Below, piece after piece: positions 1-5,664 of a stretch of DNA of 6,066 bases (position 1 is the first letter of the stretch; each line of letters begins with the position of its first letter). Position numbers and translations under genes: made by a program. Source of the DNA: Nitrososphaerota archaeon (GTDB lineage: Archaea > Thermoproteota > Bathyarchaeia > Bathyarchaeales > Bathycorpusculaceae); NCBI GenBank assembly GCA_031282985.1, contig JAITCR010000138.1, forward strand, positions 1 to 6,066, given 5' to 3'. A model generated the notes under the pieces. That model had not been told where the DNA came from. It did not search any database and worked only from the letters and a program-made list of their open reading frames with translations.

Positions 1-306
1 TATGTGATTATACCCATATACACAATTTTTTCAATACACATAGCAGTTTAGTTTTTCATTAACTATATGTACTTTGGAGAAATCTTCGTTTTTATGTTAT
101 TTTGCACGCAAACAATGTCGATTATTGTGCTATAAACACTTTCCACCATCATTGAAAAAACGCAATAATAGTTAACTAAAAGTTGCACTGCCATATTAGA
201 CCTTAGTACTCATTATTTTTTGGTTTTTTAACGGGGTTTTTGTGTTATTTGTTTGTTTTTAGATTGCCAGTTTTCCTTTTATGCGAAAAATAACCGGTCC
301 ACAAAC

Positions 307-364
307 AATGTCAGTCATGGTATCGTAGGTAGCCTCCGAAAACCTCTTAACTATCATGGACATT
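307..364. repeat. Bulged hairpin, 13-bp stem
   Basis: AATGTC (307-312) pairs with GACATT (359-364), and CATGGTA (316-322) pairs with TATCATG (352-358, one G-U pair). This gives a 13-bp stem with a 3-nt bulge (AGT, 313-315). The 29-nt loop holds a further AGGT/ACCT pairing (327-330 with 342-345) and the sequence CCTCCGAAAAC, which also pairs with a distant copy at 449-459. It lies in non-coding DNA about 290 bp before afpA. It could be a structured RNA, a regulatory dyad or the relic of a palindromic element; I do not recognise the family. Confidence 0.45.
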
Positions 365-459
365 ATGTGTAGTAAAGGCCGGTAGGGAAACTGTATGGGG
401 CAGCTGTGCATTTATTTTGTTTTTATCGGTTTGAAGCGTAAAACGTGAGTTTTCGGAGG
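333..459. repeat. Inverted repeat CCTCCGAAAAC / GTTTTCGGAGG
   Basis: An 11-bp perfect inverted repeat lies at 333-343 and 449-459. With one inserted base the match extends outward on the afpA side to about GAG at 447. The left arm lies inside the loop of the 307-364 hairpin, so the two structures would compete or nest. The spacer is less T-rich than its surroundings (GGCCGGTAGGG and GGGGCAGCTG occur at about 378-407), which is unusual for this non-coding stretch. No known archaeal RNA (RNase P, SRP, tRNA) matched by eye. Confidence 0.45.
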
Positions 460-648
460 TTGCCTTTAATATTTTGTTTTTTGTCATTTATAATCGGCAA
501 TTTTTTTGTTTGTTCAATGGGTTCTATGTGTTTTTCTATTTTTCGCTGTTTCTTAAACACATATTTAGACATGGAAAAACGAAATTAAGCAGTAAGGCTG
601 AGGGAAAGTTAAAATTTCTTGACTGTTTTAGAGAAGAAGGAGATGTAA

Positions 649-1221
649 ATGATAAAGGCGCAAAAAAAGTGCAAAGTTGCTTGGGGAATAACTGGTGGTG
701 GCGATAAAATCGCCGAAATTATTAAAATGATGATTGATCTTAAAAATCAGTATGAATCTAAAGTGGATATTCATATTTTTGTTTCTAAAAACGGGGAAAC
801 AATGCTCAGGTTTTATAGGCAGTTTGAAATTTTGAAGAAAGAGTTTTCCAATTTTACTGTTGAAATGAATGCTAACGCACCATTTTTGGCGTCGTGGTTG
901 CAAAGTGGAAGATATGATTTTTTCTTTGTTGCTCCAACGTCATCTAATACTGTTGCTAAAATTGCTAATAGTATAGGAGATACGTTAATCACTAATTCGG
1001 TTATAATGAGTTTGAAAGCTTTTTGTGCAGTGTATCTTTTTCCTACTGACTACAGAGAAAGCATTGTTGAAACAGTTGTACCCAACGGTAAGACCATAAA
1101 AATTCGAGTACGTAAAGAAGAAGCTGATCAAATACGTAAACTTGAACAAATGGATGGCATGCATGTGTTTGAAACTCCTGAAAGAATCCGTGCTATCTTT
1201 GAAGAACGCTACAACAAATAA
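649..1221 (+). CDS. afpA: Archaeoflavoprotein AfpA / DmrX-like FMN flavoprotein
   Basis: The 190-residue protein resembles the archaeal MJ0208/AfpA family throughout its length, as far as I can compare from memory. These are small soluble FMN proteins of the flavoprotein (HFCD-like) fold. Characterised relatives accept electrons from reduced ferredoxin, or reduce dihydromethanopterin (DmrX). Visible motifs are the N-terminal strand and nucleotide loop AWGITGGGD (11-19), SKNGE (46-50), the NANAPF segment (74-79), and the flavin-binding block APTSSNTVAKIANSIGDTL (95-113). Length is near that expected for the family. The ATG at 649 is preceded by AAGGAG (637-642) at good spacing, and an A/T-rich leader precedes it. 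A poly-T stretch follows the stop, so it appears monocistronic; no ferredoxin or iron-sulfur flavoprotein partner is in the window. Its Asn codons are mixed (6 AAT, 4 AAC), unlike glnA. The family call is firm; the physiological acceptor (pterin reduction or general electron transfer) is inferred and cannot be told apart here. Confidence 0.88.
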   Translation: MIKAQKKCKVAWGITGGGDKIAEIIKMMIDLKNQYESKVDIHIFVSKNGETMLRFYRQFEILKKEFSNFTVEMNANAPFLASWLQSGRYDFFFVAPTSSNTVAKIANSIGDTLITNSVIMSLKAFCAVYLFPTDYRESIVETVVPNGKTIKIRVRKEEADQIRKLEQMDGMHVFETPERIRAIFEERYNK

Positions 1222-1223
1222 TA

Positions 1224-1235
1224 TTTTCTTTTTTT
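1224..1235 (+). terminator. Poly-T terminator after afpA
   Basis: TTTTCTTTTTTT begins three bases after the afpA stop. Archaeal RNA polymerase commonly terminates at such U-rich tracts without a hairpin. It lies just before the degraded IS91-like element, so afpA transcription probably ends here. Confidence 0.6.
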
Positions 1236-1258
1236 ATTGTTAACGAATTTATATAATT

Positions 1259-2439
1259 GAACTGCCCTCCATAAAGAAGGGTAGCGTTCGTCAAAATTGT
1301 CATCAAAAACATTATGCTACTTACACAGAATTGGAAGCGGTTCAAAGTCATGAATCCAAACCTCTCACAATCAGGTTGATGAAGTAGAAAAAATGTTACA
1401 CGGCAGAGATTCCAAATACGGCGTTTTAACCTACAATTGCCCAGAATGTAGCACTACTAAAACTGTTCCGTTAGCGTGTAAGAGTTGAACTTGCCCCGCA
1501 ATACAGCAAAAAACACGCTAATCAATGGACGATGAATTAGCTGGTAAGCTTTATGCTGTGCCTCATCGACACATGGTTTTCACCATGCCTAAAGAACTCC
1601 GAGCAATATTTGAAACGGAACAAAGCACGTTTAAGATACTCATGGACGCAGTTAGCAATACTGTGCAACAGATGCTCAAGGACAAACATGGAGCTGTGCC
1701 GGGTATTGTTTGTGTGTTGCATCCTTAGGGTAAAGAGTTGAATTTGAATCCTCACGTGCATGTTTTACTCACTGAGGGTGGTTTGACGAAGGCTGGTGTG
1801 GGTTTCTGTTTCTTTCTTAGAGTATGATGTTTTGAGGCGTATTTGGCAGCAGTATCAGTTACTCTCGTTGGTTAGGTGTGTGTTGCCTTGTTCCTTGGAG
1901 AGCTGTCAGTTGGTTGACCGGTTGTTTAGGGAGCATAGGGATGGCTTGTATGTTTTGCTAAGCGCAGGGTATCTAAACCTAGACAAATTGCTGGTTATGT
2001 TGGGCGTTATTTGCGGCGTCCTGTTATTACGGAGTCACGTATTTCTGAGTTTGATGTGGAGTCAAATATGGTAACTTACTGGTTTGTGGATGAGAATCAT
2101 GTTAAGCGGTTTGTGATATTGCATGTTTTTGAGTTTATTGAGTGTTTGGTTAGATTTATCTCTGATAAGAATCTCAGGTTGATTAGGTATTATGGGTTGT
2201 ATTCTAGACGTACGGTGGGTAAGTTTTTAGAAAGTGCTCACTGTGCTTAGTTGTGAAGAGGTGTCTGTTGTGCGAGAGCGGGTGTGGTTTGTTGTCCGAA
2301 TTGTGGTAAAGTCATGGATTTTGCTGGTGTGACTAGGCCTGATGAAGGCGGTGGTTTGGTTATGATGAAGGGGATGATAATGATTATGATTATGCAAGCT
2401 GGTAAAGTCTAGTTAATTTGCGCCGAAGGCGGTTTGTTC
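1259..2439 (+). mobile_element. Decayed IS91-family element (probable extent)
   Basis: The interval covers a broken IS91-type transposase plus candidate ends. At the 3' side a perfect hairpin CGCC-GAA-GGCG (2421-2431) lies 8 bp after the last reading-frame stop and is followed, four bases on, by GTTC (2436-2439). IS91-family elements carry a hairpin at the replication-origin end next to a GTTC/CTTG-type tetranucleotide target. At the 5' side GAAC (1259-1262) is followed by a weak CCCT/AGGG dyad (1264-1281). The element would use rolling-circle transposition, so no target duplication is expected. The boundaries are inferred; the transposase assignment is not. Confidence 0.45.
1278..2412 (+). 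pseudogene. IS91-family (Y2/HUH) transposase, multiply frameshifted
   Basis: The reading frame can be rebuilt in pieces. From about 1278 to 1370 it is in frame 3 (IVIKNIMLLTQNWKRF). From about 1375 to 1795 it is in frame 1, with stops at 1486-1488, 1519-1521 and 1726-1728. From 1796 to about 1947 it is in frame 2, then back in frame 1 to the stop at 2248-2250. A short frame-2 piece (LSCEEVSVVRERVW, about 2246-2287) follows, then frame 1 again to 2412. Family hallmarks survive in order: an N-terminal zinc finger (CPEC then CKS..CP, 1438-1496), VPHRHMVFTMPKELR (about 1558-1602), the metal-binding HUH motif in NPHVHVLLTEGG (His codons 1753-1761), the paired catalytic tyrosines in AGYVGRYLRRP (Tyr codons 1996-1998 and 2008-2010), IRYYGLYSRR (about 2176-2205), and a C-terminal CPNC finger (2293-2304). 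It cannot make active transposase. The likely CGA-to-TGA change in the finger (CKS-stop-TCP, where relatives have Arg) fits ordinary decay rather than recoding. Confidence 0.85.
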
Positions 2440-2479
2440 TGGTTGTTGTTTGTTGTTTATTTTAATGTTGTCTGAAAAA

Positions 2480-2489
2480 TGTTATAACA
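2480..2489. promoter_or_regulatory. Perfect palindrome TGTTATAACA upstream of glnA
   Basis: A 10-bp perfect palindrome lies about 60 bp before the glnA TATA box. It could be an operator half of a nitrogen regulator, but it does not match the GGAA-N6-TTCC operator known for NrpR of methanogens. A 7-bp inverted repeat AATAAAT-ATCCA-ATTTATT follows at 2499-2517 (approximate edges). Function unknown. Confidence 0.3.
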
Positions 2490-2548
2490 CATTTTTTCAA
2501 TAAATATCCAATTTATTAGACGTTTGTCCAATAAATTTAGCACTATAC

Positions 2549-2557
2549 TTAAATATA
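2549..2557 (+). promoter_or_regulatory. TATA box of the glnA promoter
   Basis: TTAAATATA fits the archaeal TATA consensus. A start site 25-30 bp downstream falls near 2578-2582, giving a leader of about 45 nt. The expected start overlaps GTTTG-TATC-CAAAC (2569-2582), a perfect 5-bp dyad. The heptamer TATCCAA occurs at 2505-2511 and 2574-2580, with TGTCCAA at 2525-2531, so three related sites surround the TATA box. They could be regulator sites, for example for nitrogen control, but no known operator is matched. Confidence 0.55.
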
Positions 2558-2606
2558 CTCATGTTTTAGTTTGTATCCAAACACATAATAGCAGGATAAT
2601 AAAACC

Positions 2607-2615
2607 AAAGGAGAT
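2607..2615 (+). promoter_or_regulatory. Ribosome binding site of glnA, long spacing
   Basis: AAAGGAGAT is a strong Shine-Dalgarno match. The distance from GGAG (2610-2613) to the glnA ATG at 2627 is 13 nt, longer than usual. A competing ATG at 2617 in another frame lies only 3 nt away. A TAA directly upstream in the glnA frame (2624-2626) rules out any earlier start, so 2627 is retained. Confidence 0.6.
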
Positions 2616-2626
2616 AATGATATTAA

Positions 2627-3991
2627 ATGAAAAACTTCAAAGATGCCACATGGAAAGAAAAAGTAACAGAAGTCGTAAAAAAAACACAAGAAGAAGACAT
2701 CAAATTCGTCAGACTACAATTCACTGACATGAACGGCATGCTAAAAAACCTCGCAGTAAACTCAAAAAACATTGAAAACATATTTGAAAACGGACAATCC
2801 TTTGACGGATCCTCAATAACCGGCTACAGACCAATTGAAGAATCCGACATGGTCCTATACCCCGACCCAACAACCTTCGCCATTCTACCCTGGAGAGCAA
2901 AAGAAAAATCCTCATGCAGACTATTATGTGACATATACACCCCACAAAACAAACGCTTCGACGCAGACCCACGCTACATCCTCGAAAAAACAATAGAAAA
3001 AGCCCACCAAGAAGGCTACAAATACATCTGCGCCCCAGAACTAGAATTCTTCATAGTAAAAGAATCAGAAAACGGCGGCCAACCCACACCAATAGACCTA
3101 GCAGGATACTTTGACTTCCACCCGGGCGACCTAACAGACGACCTAAGACGAGAAATAGCCGACACCGCAGAAGCCTTCGGCATAGAAATAGAACTAAGCC
3201 ACCATGAAGTAGCCCTAGGCCAAAACGAAATCGACTTCAAATACGGCGAAGCCCTAGAAACAGCCGACCGCGCAATAACCATGAAAATGTGCGGAAAAGT
3301 CGTAGCCGCAAAAGCAGGATACCTCGCAACATACATGCCAAAACCCTTCCAAGGCATAAACGGCAGTGGCATGCACGTCCACCAAAGCCTCTGGAACAAC
3401 GATGGAACAACAAACAAATTCTACTCAGAAAACGTCCAAAACAGCTACCTCTCAAACACCGCACGCAACTTTATAGGAGGACAACTCATCCATGGACGCA
3501 AAATGTGCGCAATCCTAAACAGCTGGCCAAACAGCTTCAAACGCCTAGTCCCAGGATACGAAGCCCCAGTCTACCTCGCATGGGCACACAAAAACCGCAG
3601 CCCCCTCATACGCGTACCAAACTTTGGGGGAAGAAAAAGCGCTGCAAGATGCGAAATCCGATGCCCCGATGGCGCAGGCAACCCATACTTACAATTTGCA
3701 GTACTCCTATCAGCAGGTCTTGACGGCGTTAAAAACAAAACAGACCCAGGCGACCCTGTTGAATTAAACGTTTACCACATGAGCTATGAAGAACGCAAAA
3801 AACGCGGAATCGTCTCATTACCAGAATCACTAAAAGAAGCCCTTGACGAATTTGAAACAAGCGACCTTATGAAAGAAACCTTAGGTGAAACGGCCTTTGA
3901 GAATTTCCTAAAAGAAAAACGCCGCGAATGGGACGCATACCGCCTACAGGTAAGCAACTGGGAAGTAAACCGGTATATAAAACGACTCTAA
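2627..3991 (+). CDS. glnA: Glutamine synthetase, type I-alpha
   Basis: This cytoplasmic enzyme makes glutamine from glutamate, ammonium and ATP, the entry step of nitrogen assimilation, and normally works as a dodecamer. The 454-residue length fits GSI-alpha. The N-terminal beta-grasp domain contains FDGSS (59-63). The catalytic domain shows the metal ligands in PELEFF (Glu138, Glu140), SHHEVALGQNE (Glu194, Glu201), NGSGMHVH (His250) and CEIR (Glu343), plus KRLVPGYEAPV (305-315), NRSPLIRVP (323-331) and NPYL (352-355). The inserted segment and NLYDLP-type adenylylation site of the beta subclass are absent (NVYHMS at 381-386 instead), so control by adenylylation is unlikely. At the position of the Bacillus subtilis feedback Arg62 (GFVRIEES) this protein reads GYRPIEES, with Pro69 there and Arg shifted one residue earlier. 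Codon use is markedly C-ending: 27 of 28 Asn codons are AAC, unlike afpA, suggesting high expression. It has its own promoter, no glnB-like partner in the window, and converges on hisS across a MITE. The call is near certain. Confidence 0.97.
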   Translation: MKNFKDATWKEKVTEVVKKTQEEDIKFVRLQFTDMNGMLKNLAVNSKNIENIFENGQSFDGSSITGYRPIEESDMVLYPDPTTFAILPWRAKEKSSCRLLCDIYTPQNKRFDADPRYILEKTIEKAHQEGYKYICAPELEFFIVKESENGGQPTPIDLAGYFDFHPGDLTDDLRREIADTAEAFGIEIELSHHEVALGQNEIDFKYGEALETADRAITMKMCGKVVAAKAGYLATYMPKPFQGINGSGMHVHQSLWNNDGTTNKFYSENVQNSYLSNTARNFIGGQLIHGRKMCAILNSWPNSFKRLVPGYEAPVYLAWAHKNRSPLIRVPNFGGRKSAARCEIRCPDGAGNPYLQFAVLLSAGLDGVKNKTDPGDPVELNVYHMSYEERKKRGIVSLPESLKEALDEFETSDLMKETLGETAFENFLKEKRREWDAYRLQVSNWEVNRYIKRL

Positions 3992-4020
3992 ATACAAACA
4001 AAAAATAAGCCAAATGCTTA

Positions 4021-4179
4021 GAACCTGTATTCAGTAAGCGAAATTCTGCTGGGCGAGCCAAATTTTTCGTTAGTCTAGGCAGAAAGCGCAAATAACCAAC
4101 GCTATTTAAGCCAACGACAACGACGACTAACGAAAAAATCACCGTAACAATGGTGTTCATAATTACTGAATACAGGTTC
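4021..4179. mobile_element. 159-bp MITE of an IS630-type element
   Basis: Terminal inverted repeats of 17 bp, GAACCTGTATTCAGTAA (4021-4037) and its exact complement (4163-4179), are flanked on both sides by TA (4019-4020, 4180-4181), the target duplication expected for IS630/Tc1-mariner elements. A second, inner inverted repeat AATTTTTCGTTAGTC (4061-4075) pairs with 4125-4139, one mismatch, so the whole element can fold on itself around a roughly 49-nt loop. It holds no coding capacity. Its left 52 bp match the IS630 end at 5551-5603 in all but one substitution and one base in a G-run, naming its probable parent. It lies 29 bp after the glnA stop and 18 bp before the hisS stop on the other strand. 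Neither gene is disrupted. Confidence 0.85.
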
Positions 4180-4186
4180 TAACAAA

Positions 4187-4216
4187 CATTTTTCATTTTA
4201 ACTTTTTATTTTTTCA
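4187..4216 (+). terminator. T-rich stretch that may end glnA transcripts
   Basis: Runs of five to six T (CATTTTTCATTTTAACTTTT and on to TTTTTTC) lie on the + strand and overlap the end of hisS. glnA has no T-run between its stop and the MITE, so transcripts would end inside the MITE (T5 at 4062-4066) or here. This is an assignment from composition only. Confidence 0.3.
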
Positions 4217-5472
4217 AACAATTCCGATAACAAAACAGTTACCTGTTCACGTTTCTTAAGATCTTTAACAACCACACTACCCTCTTTAAACTCACGCTCA
4301 CCAACAATAACAGCATAATCAAGACCACGCTTATCAGCATCCTCTAAAGCCTTACCCATTTTACGTCCCATAAGCTCAAACTCAACAGAAACACCCCGAC
4401 TACGCAACAACTGGGCAATCTTTAAAGCATCAACTTTTACTGACTCATTAACAGGGATTACCACAACATCTCGCTCTACTTTAGCTAAATAAGCTGCATT
4501 CTGAGTTTGCAATGCTATGGCCACTCTATCAACACCATGAGCACAACCAACCGCAGGAGTTGACTCACCTCCAAAAGCTTCAATTAAACGATTATACCTT
4601 CCTCCGCCGCCAAGGGCAATTTCAAGTTGTGGAATATAGACTTCAAAAATCATTCCAGTATAATACTCAAGCCCCCTAGCAAAGGCAGGTTCAGCAGTTA
4701 AAGAAATCTCAGAACTGGAAGTAACTAACGTGAGCACATCTGCAAGGTTTTTTGTAGCATCTTTAGCTTTTTCATACCCTGACACTAAAGCGTTAATCTG
4801 TTCAAGGGTGTCACGCCAATCTTTGCCCTTAAGGTCAATTAAGCCCTGCAAGGTATTTTGGCATTTTTCTGAATTAACCAGTTTAAGTGCTAAGTCATAC
4901 TCTTTTTTGTCCATACGTTGTAGTACTGCATTTTGAGTTTTTTCATCAATACCATCTTGACTGAGAATACTCTTAATAATACCTATATGGCCAATTTTGA
5001 AAGCGTACCCTTGTAATCCAAGGACCTGCATAAATTTGTCAGTAAGTAAGATAATCTCTGTGTCTGCTTCAGGTTTGTCAGCACCCATTAATTCAAAGTT
5101 TGACTGCCAAAACTCTCTATACCTACCACGTTGAGGTTCATCATACCTATAAACGGTACCTACAGAAAACAGTTTCAACGGTTTTGGCTCATTTTTTAAT
5201 GTTGATGTGGTTAAACGTGCAATTGAAGCAGTAAATTCGGGACGCAGAGCCACTTGTCGCCCACCCAAGTCTTCAAATATGAACATTCTTTGGCGTATTT
5301 CATCACCTGTTTTTGCACTTAACAAGTCTAAAGATTCAACATGAGGTGTAAATACTTCTTTGAACCCAAAAAGTAAAGCAGTTTCTTGTGCTTTAGTTAT
5401 GATATTAGTAAATGTCTGGGCTTCTTTACCAACTAAATCTCGCATTCCACGAACTGTCTGGAAAGTAGGCAT
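4198..5472 (-). CDS. hisS: Histidyl-tRNA synthetase
   Basis: This class II synthetase charges tRNA-His with histidine at the expense of ATP, in the cytoplasm as a homodimer. The product is 424 residues, normal for the family. Visible in order: motif 1 region FTPHVESLDLL (41-51); motif 2 LRPEFTASIARL (77-88) continuing to YRYDEPQRGRYREFW (108-122); the histidine-A signature ARGLEYYTGMIFE (265-277); the histidine-B block LGGGGRYNRLIEAFGG (287-302); motif 3 PAVGCAHGVDRVAIAL (306-321); and a C-terminal anticodon-binding domain starting DVVVIPVNESVK (335-346). I chose the ATG at 5472 over the in-frame ATG at 5502 for two reasons. AAAAGGAAG (5488-5480) lies 7 nt before 5472 and would itself be coded as protein from the upstream start. 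The TATA box at 5519-5529 also places the transcript start near 5495, downstream of 5502. The gene is monocistronic and convergent with glnA. Its codons are T/A-ending like afpA, unlike glnA. Confidence 0.96.
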   Translation of the reverse strand: MPTFQTVRGMRDLVGKEAQTFTNIITKAQETALLFGFKEVFTPHVESLDLLSAKTGDEIRQRMFIFEDLGGRQVALRPEFTASIARLTTSTLKNEPKPLKLFSVGTVYRYDEPQRGRYREFWQSNFELMGADKPEADTEIILLTDKFMQVLGLQGYAFKIGHIGIIKSILSQDGIDEKTQNAVLQRMDKKEYDLALKLVNSEKCQNTLQGLIDLKGKDWRDTLEQINALVSGYEKAKDATKNLADVLTLVTSSSEISLTAEPAFARGLEYYTGMIFEVYIPQLEIALGGGGRYNRLIEAFGGESTPAVGCAHGVDRVAIALQTQNAAYLAKVERDVVVIPVNESVKVDALKIAQLLRSRGVSVEFELMGRKMGKALEDADKRGLDYAVIVGEREFKEGSVVVKDLKKREQVTVLLSELFEKIKS

Positions 5473-5479
5473 AAACAAA

Positions 5480-5488
5480 CTTCCTTTT
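5480..5488 (-). promoter_or_regulatory. Ribosome binding site deciding the hisS start
   Basis: On the minus strand AAAAGGAAG precedes ATG 5472 with 7 nt spacing. It lies inside the sequence that would be coding if ATG 5502 were used, which favours the shorter protein. Confidence 0.65.
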
Positions 5489-5518
5489 AATGGATAAACC
5501 ACTATCTGCTATTGAAAT

Positions 5519-5529
5519 GTATTTAATCT
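5519..5529 (-). promoter_or_regulatory. TATA box of the hisS promoter
   Basis: The minus strand reads GATTAAATACA, a good archaeal TATA element. A start about 25 bp downstream is near 5495, leaving a leader of roughly 20-25 nt before ATG 5472. A second A/T-rich candidate (TTTTAAAGATT) overlaps at about 5526-5536. The end of an IS630-type element begins only about 21 bp upstream, at 5551. Confidence 0.5.
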
Positions 5530-5550
5530 TTAAAACTCTATCTTAACTAA

Positions 5551-5603
5551 GAGCCTGTATTCAGTAAGCGAAATTCTGCTGGGGCGAGCCAAATTTTTCG
5601 TTA
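5551..5603. repeat. Second copy of the MITE arm, direct repeat
   Basis: These 53 bp align with 4021-4072 in the same orientation. The only differences seen are A/G at the third base and four instead of three G in the run after ATTCTGCT. The pair brackets hisS, 1.5 kb apart. At this copy the repeat is the outer end of a recognisable IS630 element; at the other it is the left arm of the MITE. Confidence 0.9.
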
Positions 5604-5664
5604 TAGCAGAATAGTTTAAATTTTAGTGTGGATTATATTGTTTATATAGCAACTTGAGTTTACA

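Larger units (their letters stand above)
1..648. other. T-rich non-coding region upstream of afpA
   Basis: No reading frame here looks like a gene on either strand. The only longer open frame (474-707, +) is rich in Phe and Tyr because the DNA is T-rich, has no ribosome binding site, and runs out of frame into afpA. The stretch holds inverted repeats, listed separately. It also holds an 11-bp direct repeat CAAACAATGTC at 109-119 and 302-312, and an imperfect inverted pair around TTAACTAT (about 59-66) and ATAGTTAA (168-175). A TATA-like ATATTTAG at 561-568 and an A/T-rich TTAAAATT at 609-616 are possible core promoter elements for afpA, but neither is decisive. No tRNA, rRNA or CRISPR signature was seen. 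Confidence 0.6.

Noticed and set aside
333..465. RNase P or SRP RNA in the structured upstream segment
   Set aside because: The conserved cores of these RNAs (GGAAAGTCC-like block, SRP helix 8) are not present.
474..707. 77-codon open frame before afpA
   Set aside because: Phe/Tyr-rich from T-rich DNA, no ribosome site, overlaps the well-supported afpA start in another frame.
1486..1488. In-frame TGA within CKS-TGA-TCP as possible selenocysteine or recoding
   Set aside because: The gene carries other stops and frameshifts, and relatives have Arg here, so a CGA to TGA mutation in a dead gene explains it.
2413..2626. Replication origin at the point where + strand composition changes from T/G-rich to A/C-rich
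   Set aside because: The change coincides with the start of glnA and its codon bias; no cluster of origin boxes or cdc6 gene is seen.
3289..3723. 144-codon frame inside glnA (+), and 133- and 75-codon frames on the minus strand at 3016-3464
   Set aside because: Low-complexity Arg/Pro/Lys- or Ser-rich shadows of the A/C-rich glnA coding sequence; glnA is unambiguous here.
3867..4160. 97-codon minus-strand frame across the glnA end and the MITE
   Set aside because: Overlaps the conserved glnA C-terminus and the MITE; no motif and no ribosome site.
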